NCBI RefSeq assembly: GCF_029852145.1
Contig: NC_079978.1
Location: 124,001-188,000, forward strand
DNA length: 64,000 nucleotides
Direction of reading: 5' to 3'
Source of the DNA: Microplitis mediator
Taxonomy: Eukaryota > Arthropoda > Insecta > Hymenoptera > Braconidae
The notes beneath the pieces were generated by a model, which saw only the letters and a list, made by a program, of their open reading frames with translations, had not been told where the DNA came from and did no database searches. Numbering within the stretch: the stretch's first letter is position 1; every line of letters starts with the position of its first letter. Made by a program: the position numbers and the translations under genes. This document shows positions 1 through 14,089 of the stretch, piece by piece.

Positions 1-2590
1 GCGTATAAAAAAAGCACCCATACACACCACCCTCCTTTTTTAATAATAAAAGCTCTTCATATATACTTTCACCCTAATTTTATCAACGCTATTGCCGGGG
101 TAGTTGACTTATTTCTGGTGGGAAACTAACATCCCCCATGTGTAATCACGTGTAATCTCATTGGTATTGTTACCATGATATTAAGTTATTTGCATATGGT
201 TTCTACTTGATGCTTATTAACATACTATATACAACCATTCACTGCACTGAATTAATTTAAATTTAAAATAATAAAATTCAAATTAAATCCTCAAAATATT
301 TTTATTAAAAATGCAAATGGTATTTTAATAATTATAATTATTAATATAATTTCATCATCAGGTTTATAATAAGTCAAATCAATGTCTCATTATAATCCTC
401 ATCATGTGTGTGTGTTTTGTATCTACTGCTACTGTAGAGAAGTGATTTGAAATATATATATATATATATATACTACGACAACAATAGAAGTCAATTGGCT
501 TCAGAAATCAAGTTGAGCGGTCGATTCAAAAAGGGGCGAAAAGCTTTGACCCTTGTTGTTGAATATGTCCGAGTAGAGGACACACGGCAACCACGCCAGT
601 CGTTAAAGCATATGTTTTTTTTTTCTCTTTTTCTCTCGGTTAATTTTTTTTTTTGAAATTTCTCCAGCAAAACACACGCACATTTATTCACATAAAATTT
701 ACTATATATCTGGTGCACGCGTTTTTGTGGGATTTTTGTATCGAAACGCATGTACTTTCTCACTCATCAATGAACATAGCATTTAGTATGTGTACATTGG
801 ATTAAACTGCTTCCCCTATTTATTATCTTTTTACTTATCTTCTTTAACCTTCAAAATTAATCTGACACACGCTAATACTATCGGTAAATATGGTTAAATG
901 CATTAGTTTTCGTATATGAATAATAAACACATAACAGCATAACACCAACCCAAACTGCATAATTCATTTATTTCATTTTTTATTACACTATTGCGTTGTT
1001 TGACTTTCACACAGTAAAAATAATAATATGACAATATGAGTAATGATGTTAGGATGTTAGGATGTTAGGATGGGAACTCAAATTGTAAAAAAAAATTATA
1101 ATATTGTATTTGGCCAACAATAATATACAATTACATTATAAAATAGCCTCACACAGCTTTATCAATATAAATAATTAATTTAATAGATTTTAATGAACAT
1201 AATAGAGTTAAGAGATTGTTAATAAACAATTATTATATATTATATTAATATACATATTGGTTGGCAAAAGTGAGACTGTGAGAAGGATGAAATAAAACAG
1301 AATAAAAAAAATTAAATAGCTAAACACCGGCAGTGGCACCTTCAGAGAAATATATATGTATGTATATATATAGCCGCACGCAACAGAAACAAAGGAAGTA
1401 TAAAAAAATATGGCATGAATTGGCATGCGCCCACAAAGCTTTGTACTAATTACAAAGACGGAATAAGAAAGCAAACCATTGGCGCTGCTGGGCCCTTAAA
1501 GAAAATTAAATAGCTTTAATTAAGTCAGCCTAAAGATATACATACGTGTATATTTAAATTGGATAAAAAACAATGCTCCAACCTTCTGTTTCTTGCATCA
1601 CAAGTATTTGCATGTGCACTTGGTGTATATACATAATCTTCACATGCATGTTACTTACATCAACGTATTTACAACGTCTTTATTTTCTGTTATAGTTAAT
1701 TCTATATACATATATATATATATATTTTTTTTTTTCCAGTTTCGATTATCGGTATCAATTATTCTCTATGGATTCTACTTCTCTTTTAATTATTATTGTT
1801 GAAATAATCTCAATCATTGCACACCTCGAAGCGGCTCTACTGTCGTCAAATGTCAAAGTAGAGTTTTGTCATGAACTTAAATGTTTTTCTTCAACCTATT
1901 TTAAAAAAATAGAAAATTTTTGTTTATAATTAAGTGTGTGTATAAAAAATGATTAAGTGAATATACAAAAGAATTAAAAGTAAAAAATAAAAGGATGGTT
2001 TTAAATATATTAGGTGTGTAAATTGTTGTTGGTTGAGGGCGGCAGAACGCAAAGTTGTTTAAAGCAGCTTAATAGAGTCATAGTCCTCGTGCAGTCTCGT
2101 GCAGTCCCTTGTAGCCCTATTCCACATGAGTACAGTGGAGGCCATAAGTAAATCGGTTGTTCGACGCCACAAATCATAAGATTAGAATTTTAAATTCAGC
2201 TCAGTGCAGGTATAGATAGCCGTGTGTAGACAACACGCGTCGAATAGAACTAAAATTCACCGGAAATCTCGATTCAAGATCTCTCCCGTCGTGTCTCTTC
2301 GTGTTCAACTCTTTCGCGGTCTTTTACTTTCTCAAGCACGCTGTCCTGAGTCCTGCTATGTATATTCTATATGTATATCGTTTGCAAGTGCAGTGTGCAG
2401 ACTGTCGTTGCTTGTCCACCGCCAACGACACAATCAAATGATACTTTTAATTTAAAAACAATTATTATTATATTAAAAGTATAACACGTATATATGAGTC
2501 TCTATTATATATTATTGTAAATGAGGATGATATGTATAGTAGACGGTTGGCATGTCTTAGTAGATAAATGTTATTTATTATTTTTTTTTT

Positions 2591-3303
2591 AACTTCCCGC
2601 TAAGAAAATTGTTAATTTTCAAAAATTCGGGAAGTTATTGTTTTCAACCCGATTTTCGAAAATCGAGTTCATCAGATGTCGACGTTTTGAGGTCCTAGGA
2701 AGCTATTCTGACTATTTTCAGAAGAATGTCCGAGTGTCTGTATGTGTGTGTGTGTGTGTGTGTATGGATGTAAACTCTTAATATCTTTTTAATGAATTGA
2801 CCGATTGAGATGGTTGAGGTGGCATTCGAAAGAGTTTGTTGGCCGTCAACTTTTCTGAAAATTTCAAATCGATCGATCGAATGGACTCTAAGATATAGAA
2901 GAAATACAAAAAAAAAAAAATTTTTTTCCGTTTTTTTTAAATTTTTCAGAAATGACTCGATCGATCAATTCCAAAATCTAATCAGCACTAGAATTCAATA
3001 AAACGCGTCGATTGCCGCCTTAACCATCTCAATCGGTTTATTCGTTCGAGAGAAATCGATCGAGAAAGAAATGGTGAGAAACGGTATTCTTCGATTATCG
3101 TCGAAGGGACTCATCCGATTAATTCCAAAATTTAATCAGCTCTAGAACTCAATAAAGCACGTCAATTGCCGCCTCAACCATCGAAATCGGTTAATTCGTT
3201 CGCGAGATATTGTGCGAGAAAGAAATGCTAATAAACGGTTTTTTTCAAAAACAACGGCATACAAACGTATTTTCGAGCTCGAGGAGCTCGAAAGCGGGAA
3301 GTT
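2591..3303. mobile_element. Non-autonomous TIR element with internal direct and inverted repeats
   Basis: The segment begins AACTTCCCGCT (2591-2601) and ends with the exact inverse AGCGGGAAGTT (3293-3303). Inside, a block of about 150 bp is repeated in tandem (starting near 2954 and 3108; shared ATTGCCGCC, AACCATC, AATCGGTT and GAGAAAGAAATG). An inverted relative of the same block lies near 2797-2840 (CCGATTGAGATGGTTGAGG). A GT microsatellite occupies about 2744-2764. There is no transposase frame, so it would be a MITE or foldback-type element. I could not fix a target-site duplication; the flanks are T-rich. The true end may lie some bases further right. Confidence 0.65.
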
Positions 3304-3680
3304 TTAGGGCTGGCCCGCAGGGTCAACCGATAGACAGATTTTTTTTCTAATTTTTGACTCTTATTAACAAACGTTTAAAACAAAACGCGGAAGAATATTT
3401 ATAATTTTTTGTTAAAAGATGAAAGTTAATAGATGGAATAAAACAGTGGACTGTGATGATAATAATTAGCAATATTATTATGTTAGACCACGTAGAATAT
3501 AAGGATGAAAGGATGAAAGGATGAAATGAGCTCCTAGAGTATAAATGGTGTTTATCAGGAATAAACGTAATGATGAGTGTATAGGACGTGGTCGATGCTG
3601 ATGGTTATAACTGCACACGTGTCCAATCAGCATATTTGTTTGGCTGGGCCACCATGAGGAAACCAGTAGTGAATGGCATC

Positions 3681-4070
3681 AACAGAAACAACAGAAACAA
3701 CAGAAACAACAGAAGCAGTAGTAATAGTATATAGTAGTAGGTTCAAGATAGCTTGAAGACGGTTGAAGACGGTTGAAGACGCTTGAGATCCAAGGGCAAT
3801 TGAACAGTGCTACTGGCAACTGAGAGATCTCCCAGTGAGTATTCAAGAAAAGCCTAATCAGCATGCATCCTGTCCAGCCAATTAGAAATACTCGGCTGTT
3901 TTACCAACTGTCACTGAAGATCGGGTATTGAGTTGTATCGGTCGAGTTATATGTTTGGTTCGTTAACTGGATTTAACTCTCATCGTATCGGGAGGAGCTA
4001 ACCGAGTAGTGGTGCCAGCCTGAAACTAACAACAACCAACCAAGACTAACCAAGACTAACCAAGACTAAC
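3681..4070. repeat. Short tandem repeats (9-bp AACAGAAAC unit; 10-bp CAAGACTAAC unit)
   Basis: A 9-bp unit is repeated about three and a half times at 3681-3712, and the unit CAAGACTAAC is repeated three times at 4041-4070. The sequence between them is non-repetitive and GC-richer than the surroundings. No coding signal is recognised. Confidence 0.7.
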
Positions 4071-7000
4071 CGTCTTCTATACGATGAGAAAATCTTTCTT
4101 CTCTTGTTGGTGGAACCGTGTGCCAAAGTTGATGCTGCATCGACTGGTACCAGCTTGATTTACGACTAACCAGCCAGCAAAGAGCTCTATACAAACCACC
4201 AACTCAACCTTAAATAAACAGAGAGAAAGAGAAAGAGAAAGAGAAAACAAGATTATATATGCTCACAAGTACGGCTAATAATCTTTCGTCTTTCTTCAAT
4301 TTCCAGTCATACCAAGTTGCCTTACAAATATTATCCTTCCTCTAATTGGAATTGATTAGTAGAAGATGCAACCTTACGCTAGCTGCCACTTATTGAAAAT
4401 ATATCTTTCAAAACTTTTTAAAATAATAATATATATTTTAAGAATTCAAATTTATCAATTTATTTAATAAAATTAAATTATACTAATACATTGGAAAAAA
4501 CTAAAGCTTAAAGGACTCGATTAGTCTATTAATACATATATATAGTATACAGTGAAATGGTTAACTTTATTTTCACATGTCTTTTTTGAATTGTTTTTTT
4601 TTTTCAGGGGTGGAGGGGGGGGGGGGTTCGCTCGTTTGCTATCTCAGTCCACCACTAACGAGCCTGTTAGCAGCAATTATTCTAATTAATATCTCCCTGC
4701 TCCTTCCTCTGTTAGCTCTCACTCACTCGGTCTCGTTTTATTACCCATCAGCAGCATCAGCCTGTATGGTATATCTCTGTTAATTTAGTCTTACTCACTG
4801 CTTCACATACATCCACATATTCATGCACGCTTACATGTACTTATTATAGTTGTACTTGTTTTAGTTGTTTCTTTCTCTCTGTTTCTCAACAAGAATAACT
4901 ACGATTCGTTTTACGACGATGCTCTGCTTCTGCCTGGTGTTTTTGCGTTCACCGCGTGATTGGCTATTACGTCTTCGTTGAACGTTAGTTACCGACCTGC
5001 TATCACATTCAATTGAGTCCTCTTTTTGAACCACCACCACCAGCAACAACAACAGTAACACCAATAGTAATTTCCTTTCCTTATACATATATATATATGT
5101 ATATATACTCCTACCATTCTTTAAGATGTCAATGTTTACTCTTTTATTATGCTGCTAACTCGATGTAGATTACTCTCTTATATTATTACATCTTATTATG
5201 TGTATATCTGTACAAACACATACTAGAAATAGCTACATCTATATTTTATTTATTTATTATATTATATGTGATTTTTGACAATTAAATAAATAACAAACGA
5301 TAAAGAGACACATGAACTTGAATGTTGTATACATTTTTGAGGGGGAATACAAAGGCATAAGGAAAGAGAAAGAGGTGCGCGGATATATTACTAAAGGTAT
5401 ATATATATGTATATAAATACAGTAGATATAAGGGTTATATGCGCGGATGATCAAGCTGAAAGAGAGAGAAAGGAAGAAAGAGAGACATTGGCGTGCTGAA
5501 GGAAGTAAACGAGTGGGTAGAGTATATAGAAGTCGGGACGAGCAGACTGAATTATCGTGATATTTAAATTAACAAATGACATCCACCTTTAGCATACAGC
5601 AGTCGGCGAGTTATATACGTTGCGGTACTTTTTAAAAGCAATCTTATTTCTCTTTCTCTTTCTGGAAATAAGACAACTAAAGAAAGAAAGAAATAGAGAA
5701 CGCGATGACTTTTTCAAAAATCTTATGCATATATTTGTATTTATATATACCTGAATTGAGGCACAAGGTGCCTCAATATTTTGCAAACGAATTTGAGTGG
5801 TAGTCTTAGCATCAGTATAAACACTTGTGCCCTATTAAAAAAAAACATAACATATAGTCGTCAGTAGAAACAAATCGATTGAATCTCAAAGAATTTAACC
5901 AAACAAAAATATACATATTTCTTGGGATCGCAAACAAAGGGTGTTTCAAGAATATCCATTTCCCGGCGATGAAAGGCGAAGAATTAAATAAGACGATGGC
6001 CGACTAAGACGGTAAAACAAAAGTAGAATAAAAAATTGAATATGCTTATATGTAGATGTACAGCATCAGAAGCAGCAATAGCAATAGCAACAGGAACAGC
6101 AACAGCAAAAGCAACAGCAGAAAGTGTCCTTTTGGTTGGTAGAGTGGTCAAGTTTAAATAACAGGAAGAAAGAGAGAAAAAATAATGTAGCGGGTTATAT
6201 TCTCAAGAGAAGCAATGAAATTCTCTCTTTCTCGTGTGCAAGAGATCTGGGTGCTGAGATAGCCAAGTGATCTGTGAGGCCCGGTGTGTGGTACCCCTTT
6301 CGCGAGTAGTCTGCACGCTTTCGCGCAGCGATCGGTTCTCGGGAAGATGCAAGAGCAGGCGAATAATCCAAGGGCCCAGGACTATAGAAAAAATAAGAAA
6401 GGGTGAAGGAAGAAGGCTTGCTCAAGGGAGTTGAACGATGCTCTCTTGTATATATATATAGTAAGCCAATGGACCCTCCAAGGCGAGCATCGTCGTTCGT
6501 CCCGTCCGGTCCGACCAGGCGACCGAACGGCCAGGATTGAGACGTTGTGCTGGCCTCTTTGTACACCACAACCACCACCATCATCACCACCACCACCACC
6601 ACTAACACTAACACAATACACACAACAGACAACAGGAATAACCCAAGAGAAAGAGAGTAAGAGAGAGGAAGATCCAAGTTCCGCGTGACGCTCTCCAAGC
6701 GCCGTATTTACGAGTAACGCTCTCAGGCGACGGCTTGGGGACCCAACCAATGCGCATTTGAATTCCAAGATAAAATGAAGAGACACGGTGGCCAAGAGAC
6801 CACGGGGTAAAGAGACGATAAACAATGCAAGGGAGTGGACAAAACTGCAACACATATAACAGGGGGAACAACGCGCCAGAAACTCCCCTATCTGTGTGCA
6901 ATGTATGTGATGCACATCTATAGCACATCTATAGCACATCTATCCACATTTATAACGTATAAGTAACAAAAAGAGATAATATAACCAAACGAGTTGTCCT

Positions 7001-10000
7001 GATAATATTATAAGAGAACCATCATTTCGTCCAACTCGAAATGACAATAATTTTATTCTCTTTATATCTCCTTTACTCCCTTCCCTTTCATTTATTAAAC
7101 AATTATATATTTTTATTATTAGCTGTATAAATATTTATATATCAGTAATATTCACCTGATGTAATAATTTATAATAATAACCTAGGTGGTGAACGCTTTA
7201 TACAATGATAGTCATCATGTATAATATAATTCTTATACTTAACTGATCGGTGGATGTTTGGATGTGAGTGTGTGTGTGTATAAATAAAAAGAGCCAGGAC
7301 AGCGGCGGCCTTTGACTCCCATTCAGTGACTGGACTTCTCTAATATATAATATCTGAGCTAGACAAACAAATGACAATGAAGATCTGTATCGCGCACGGG
7401 ATCACGGATCCCTAACCGATTTGCTGTTTATTCCTCACCCTCTTTTACCCATCGTCTCCTGCTCTTAAATCTTTTCTTGTGCACTATCATAATCCCACAG
7501 GTGGCTTTAATGATGTTGGTCTTTAGTATAAGTGAAATACACAGAATGTTAATTGGCAGTAAGCCGCTTAAACCGTCATATCACAATATCATATATATAT
7601 ACATAAATACATACACATACAAAATTGTGATTTGTCAAGTAGATATAGATATAAAAATATCAGGCTATAAAGATTCAAAAATTTAATGAAAAAATCTGTA
7701 GTTTAAAGCTAAAGGTTATAATTGCCTCATCACATAATCTCTTCTCTTTATATAATCTAAAAATATTTAACAAAAAAGATAAAAAACATTTTTTAAAAAT
7801 TGTCTGGGACACAAATGAACGTGATCGTTGTTCCTTTTTTCCTCATATTTTATCCCATCAAAACCGAAAGATCTATATATACTGAAGATGAAATGATTCG
7901 AGTTAAAAAACGATTTTTCTTGGGCATCTCTCATTTCGTTAGGGGATCCGCCTTCTGGTCTATTATGTGAATATATACCTGTTTCTTTTACAATTTTTTA
8001 TATTTTTTGAGTAACACATATCCGTGTTATTAACTTTCATCGGGCTTTTAATTCCACTTAACTGATTTTTAAAAATGTTTGAATTATAACTTGTGTAAAA
8101 CTCCCACAATACATAAATGATAAATGTTATTAATGTAAATATAATTTGATTAGTTTTGTGCTTTGCAGCTGTATATGAAATTCCCATGTGTGCATCTATA
8201 TATTAATAGTATAATATGACAAATAATAATGATATATATATACATCATCTGTGGTATTTCTTTTTATTTTTTTCATGTTGATGATCCTTTAAACAGGCAA
8301 TCAATAATCGCTTGTTAGTATAAAATGTTGTCCAGCGGCGTTCCTCATACTCAGGTATATATATATATATATAATAATATGCCAGCTATATTTTCAGTTT
8401 GTAGTTCGTAGCTCGTAGAATAGTAATAGTAATAAAATGGTAAAGCCGACAAAGCAGTCTCGAGTGTTGTATTCGGCATTTGTTTTCAATCCTTGTATTG
8501 GATTGTAATCTTTATTTTTTTTCTCAGCATCCTCAATCTTTACCCGGCAGCAATATTATTATGTACCTTAACTAAAGCATATATGAGTGTACAAGTTTTA
8601 TAACTTTCCATAAAATATAAAGAGAATATAATGAACTGATATATATTTTAACACTTAAACCAGCGTATGTATTATTGATTATTCTATATGTAAAATATGA
8701 TACGATATGCGCTGTTGCGCTATTAAGCTATTGTGCATTTAGTATTATTTGTTGAATTTAAACGAGAGGTGAAATATAATAAAATAAAATAAAGTTAATG
8801 TTGAAGCACGGGCCGAAAAGACATTCATATCAATTATGTATATTCAAAATCATTTCAATGACTGAGAAGTTGACGATGGAGACAGGATCGAACCTCTCAA
8901 GGCAGTTGGCCCACTATATTTTACACAGCAGGGAGTTGACTTTTGGATTCTTCTCTAGCTCATATTTGCTCTGTTGTTTTCTTTCAATTTTTTTTTATTT
9001 TTTTTCTTTACACAATTCTTCAACAACATAGCTTTGAATTTTAAACATCCACTTATACGCAATTCATTCTCAATTTTACTAATTTTATATTAATAACCTT
9101 TAAATTAATATAGATCGTCTGATTCTATTTTTTTTTTCTATAAAATCGTAGATAGTTTTAACATTAAAAGTATAGATATTAATTAAATTTGATAATTTGT
9201 TTCTTCCGTTCTCTGTTAAATATCTAATATTATGAGATAATATTATACGACGGTAAATAAATTGAGTTTTAAGTGCGTGCAAGTATGTCTGTATATAATA
9301 ATTTGCTGTAATCATGATATTATATGATTATCAATTAATTATCCTGTCAAATTAAAAGATCAAGTCATCATCATCTGCTCGGGATAACTTATTATTTTTT
9401 TGCAATTCTTTTTTCTTTCTCAGTTGCGTATAGGTATACGCAGATACACGTTCAAACGCTTCTCTGGCATTAATTTTTACCCTTTTTTTTTTTTTTCTTT
9501 TACGATTTCTCTCTCACATAACGATTAAATAGAGTAAGTCCAATGAGAGTTAATATAAGTAGCTCACCCATACAATAACATTACATGTTATTTTTGGTTG
9601 ATGAATCATTATTTCCACAAATTCCGATGCAAAAAATATAATCAGGTTAATTTGACACGCTGGACAAGATTTTTTTGTTTCATATAATATCAATAATATT
9701 AATAAAATATACGTCAATTAAATTTGAAACATTTGTAACATAAAATTACACTCTCTTTATAATTAAAATTTAAAATAATATCTTTCTTCAATATGTTATA
9801 ATTAGAAGAAACATTGCTATTTAATTAACATAAAACATTAATAATTATTCTACTAGACGAGTAAATTTGCGTAATTAATCGACTGTAAAAAGAGATGATC
9901 GCATATATATATCACACAGCTGCGATTTGAGAAGTGAAAGCCAGTTAAAATCACATGAGCCATGATATAGCATTGCAATTAAATCCTTCTACAAACATGT

Positions 10001-10018
10001 CTTAATAAAAGAATTGTT

Positions 10019-10020
<2 letters not shown>

Positions 10021-10049
<29 letters not shown>
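10021..10049. repeat. Poly(T) run, 29 bases
   Basis: An uninterrupted T homopolymer in intergenic sequence. It could be a simple microsatellite or, read on the minus strand, the A-tail of an old retrocopy. I saw no retrocopy body next to it. Confidence 0.8.
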
Positions 10050-10053
<4 letters not shown>

Positions 10054-11284
10054 CTTGATGAAACTTATATTTATATTAAGTGATTAAATTGAACATAATG
10101 ACTTTGGTGTTTTAAAATTATATTATGAATGAGTTCAGGACCAAGACTATATAAAGTTATTAATAAGAATGACCTCGTAATAAAATATATCATCCCAAAC
10201 AGACAAATTGAACCACCCAAGATTTAACTTACCCCCCGCTGCACACACTCAATTCCCGTGTCTGAAAAATATATAAATAATTGCTGTTCCATCTACAAAC
10301 AGATCAAATTTTATTCAAATAAACTAAATATTGCTATTTTCCTACCTCAATACTACAAAATATTTTCGTATTTTATCGAAATATATATATATATATAATC
10401 ATATCGATAATTTTATAATTTTACATAATTATTTGATTACTTGTGAAGGGAAAAGTATTGGTTTAGGTGAGAAATTATTCTTTTTATAAATCATGTTATG
10501 GCTCAACCTCTTTGAAATCTATAGATAATAAATTAAAAAAAAAAAAGAAAAAAAAAAGTTAGGGAGACGTGTTAGCCCGTCGGTCAGTCGTTAAAAAAAT
10601 TTTAAATGCATACTAAAAACATTTAAAGCTATCGTCATTTATGATATTTAGTGTTAGAACCTTGAAAATTAAAAAATTAACAAACTATTGATTTATGTAC
10701 TGATAACCCTAGCTGATTATTGTTAAATTTATGTCTGGTAGTTTTTTATTTCAAAAAATTTAAGTATAATATATATACTAGTAGGCAAATCAGTATTTTA
10801 ATTTATTATAAATGATTATTTTTTAAATTCTTATCTGTCATTTCATTTTAATATTATTATGAATGAGATTACATGACAAAATTTATATGTTGACTTTAAT
10901 AACGATAACCCTTGTCGAAAAATCCGTTCCGTGATAAACTGATAAATTATTTTAAAAGCATCAGGAAGAGACCTTTGTACGGCCATCTACCGGTAAAAGA
11001 ACACAGTTACCATAAGATATCATAATAAGGTATTCCCTGTTTTTCATGTATATTCAAGTCTGTGCTAGTTTACTACTTTATCGTCGGTAAATTGTTTAAT
11101 TTTATTGTTTGTATTCGTTTCTATCGGTAAGCGGCCACGTAGATTCTGCCTTGATAGCAACAGTTTCTCGTCACATAGTCACTCGTCGCTCGTCAGAAAG
11201 TCAGAAAGCTTCCTTATAGCCAGAGTTTATAATCAGAAAGTTGGTGTACATGAGTTGCGACCAACTTGACGACGAGTTTTCGAA

Positions 11285-11439
11285 AACTTTCAGCTTCTGT
11301 AACTGTTGCCTACAAGTTGCCTACAAGTCGACAACAAATTTCCTAGCAACTTGACGACAATCTACTGCCGCAACCTGTCGTCAACTTTCTGAGAAACTTG
11401 TATACAACTTTTAGTCAACAGTTACACGAGCTGAAAGTT
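11285..11439. repeat. Imperfect palindrome (foldback repeat) rich in CAACTTG words
   Basis: The left arm 11285-11319 (AACTTTCAGCTTCTGTAACT...) is matched in inverted form by 11405-11439 (...AGTTACACGAGCTGAAAGTT), with about five mismatches in 35. An inner pair (ACTTGACGACA near 11350 and TGTCGTCAACT near 11377) extends the dyad. Words such as CAACTTG, TCAACTT and GACGACA recur through about 11245-11500 on both strands. It is probably a degenerate mobile foldback or MITE core; no target-site duplication was identified. Confidence 0.55.
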
Positions 11440-14082
11440 GTCGACAAGATTCTTGGAAAGTTATTGCCGTCAACTTATGTAAGTGCCAACTTATTGCATT
11501 CAATCTGACGAAAAGTGTTGCGACTGTAGGTTGACATCAAGTTACCGTCTACTATTTGCGACTATTAGGATATTTCCCGATTGTTTAAACAAACATTTTT
11601 TATCCTGCAGATTATTATATTAATGTGTTTTTATAAATATAGTGGTAGAATGATATGACAAACATTTAAGCATATTCTTTATTTCTAATTTCAAATAAAT
11701 ATTAAATAGCTCCAGTGTTTTATGAACCATGCATGCATATCTCATGTTATATCTAATTATTTTAAATAATAAAAATTTTGAAAGCTATTCAAGAGCCAGA
11801 AGTCAGTTTGTTATATTAAAAAAACTAATAAAATTTAATATTATTTGTTATGAAATTTTGCTTGGGCACTCTCTTTAATCTATTTTCGGCAATATATACT
11901 TTTCTTGAGCTTGATTTTTTTACCTTGGATGAACGATGATTCGTATGACTTACTATTTTAAATACGTCATCGTTAAAAAATTTTTCAACGCAATAATACA
12001 ACAACCATTATTATTTATATTAGTAATAACAATCGAACATAACTTTTTTTTTTACTATCACTTTAATAGATTTGTTGTCGTAAGTAAATCTGTTTTGATT
12101 TAATATATATACGATATTTCGTGTAAAACAATTTATTATGATCCCGTATTTTGCTGTAGTGATAAAACTCTTATTTTCCGTAACATATGTATTAATTGTA
12201 ATGCAACAATCAAATCAGTATTTTTTCTTTGTGTTTTCTTTATACGGTACATTTTTTAGGGTAGTGCTATACATGTTATTTAGTCGAAATTATGTCCAAG
12301 AGAAAAAAGAAAAAAAAGGAAAAAAAAAAAAATACTTAAGTACATTGTTATTAAAACGGAAACAGACACTATATTGTCATTTTTTTTATGGATATTCTCG
12401 AATTACAAATTTTCCAAAAGTCGACCGGACGTTTCTGGGAAATGTAACAAATTTTTCAGTTCTCGACAGGGTAGGCGACGTCTAGACACCCAGATACATG
12501 TAATTGTCTGGACCGCTCATGAGAACAACACCGGCGACATCGGCATCTATTAAGTCTGACAATTTTTAGTAGTTTAATTTAAAAAATTTTTTTTACGTAC
12601 ATACAATTAATAGTCTGTGACTCCATATTGCTTATTTTTTATTCATTCAATTACTTTTTTTTTATCGTCATTTTAAGATATTAATATCATTTTTAAAATT
12701 TTTTTTTTATTATATTGTATGAAATAAATGAACAGATAGTAAAATATGGATTGGATAACTTGCGCCACAAATGTATAGAAAATTTTTGTTAATTCTTATA
12801 AATACATATATCATCAACTACTATAACCGTCAGATTTAATACAAAAGGCTCTTTTGTGCTACAACATTATTATGTTGTATACATGAGTAAAGGCATCTTG
12901 CAACTTGATCCCATATTGCGACCATCTCTTTCTTACATTTTCCCTTTTTTTTATTTTCTATAATAATTTTGGGATCCCAAAATTTTTTAATCTACTTGAT
13001 ATATATTTCATGATTAATTTTTAAATAATAATAATTACACACTGTTGAATTTTTTAAATATATAGTAAGATTTATATGGAATCACCTTAGATGACGACAT
13101 CTTTTCTACAGATGGAGAGGCGCCTGGTATCTTGTGGCGCCAATAATATCCACATGACAAACGGATGGAACCTGCATTCTGCATATTATGCATCACTTTC
13201 TCTCTCTGTCTATTTGTATTCTGCTTTGGCAAATCGAACATAGATTTAGCTAAAATTATTATTTAATACTCTGAATTTTTCGAATAAATCGTTTTAATTT
13301 TAACGAATAAAGAACAATTAAAATTTTGTTGTAGATATTAATTATTATAAGCTAAACAGTAGTGGATATACATTCGGAAAAATAATTTTAAAAAAACTTA
13401 AAACGGGACGATGATATTTCAAGGGTTCGTCAGATGTCTGATGAATATTGGTGTCTGGCTAATGTTAAAAGAAGAAAAGGGACTCTCGCACGCGTAAATA
13501 TATATATAATATGTTGTATGTATATGATATATAGCTCGTGTGACCCAATAATTATTATAATATTATAAAAAAATAAATTTGTTTATTATTCTCTGGCAAT
13601 CCCCATTATGATATGTATATTTAAAAAATATATAACATTAATGATGTATATGTTTAATGGTTTTAATAATAATCTATCAACAAAATGGTAGGTTTGTAGA
13701 TGAGAGATTTATTTTGATGATGATATTATATATATGTTTTATTGGTTCAAGCCTTAAATATAGAGGCGGGCTTTTGCGCTTGACTCCTCCGCCCCAAGTT
13801 TATTTACCAGATATTATATGGCTGTCAGAAAGTATCTAAATACTCGAATCACTTAAAGTTAATTGTAATAATGAAAAGTTTAAATTACTTAAATACTTAT
13901 TAAACACCATGTAATAGATGCATTTTATTTTAATTTTAAATATACACATACACGTTTGTGTGATATATATTATAGTAGTGGGAGTAAATGTGTACAAGTT
14001 ATAATAACATGTATGTGGAGTGTTTAAGACAGAGGATGGCGCACGCACACCCACGCGCACATTCTTGTATTTTGATATCCAG

Positions 14083-14089
14083 CACTTGA
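14083..14089 (-). promoter_or_regulatory. Candidate Tinman/NK-class binding site upstream of tin
   Basis: CACTTGA, the inverse of TCAAGTG, lies about 270 bp before the tin start codon in a locally GC-richer block. NK2/NK4 homeodomains with Tyr54 bind TCAAGTG, and Drosophila tin autoregulates, so this could be an autoregulatory site. A single 7-mer is weak evidence; the same word occurs elsewhere in the window about once every several kb. Confidence 0.25.

Noticed and set aside
6195..6939. Overlapping minus-strand open frames of 167 and 185 codons
   Set aside because: Low-complexity Val/Gly runs arise from a CCA/CAC repeat near 6565-6602. Two frames are open together, and neither resembles a protein family. 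Probably non-coding GC-richer sequence.
8870..8960. GGATCGAACC, like the inverse of a tRNA T-arm
   Set aside because: On the minus strand the T stem cannot pair properly beyond G53-C61, and no acceptor or anticodon stem was found at the right spacing.
12138..12485. Plus-strand open frame of 115 codons upstream of tin
   Set aside because: It is Phe/Lys-rich from T- and A-runs and has no recognisable domain or conserved motif; typical of AT-rich non-coding DNA.
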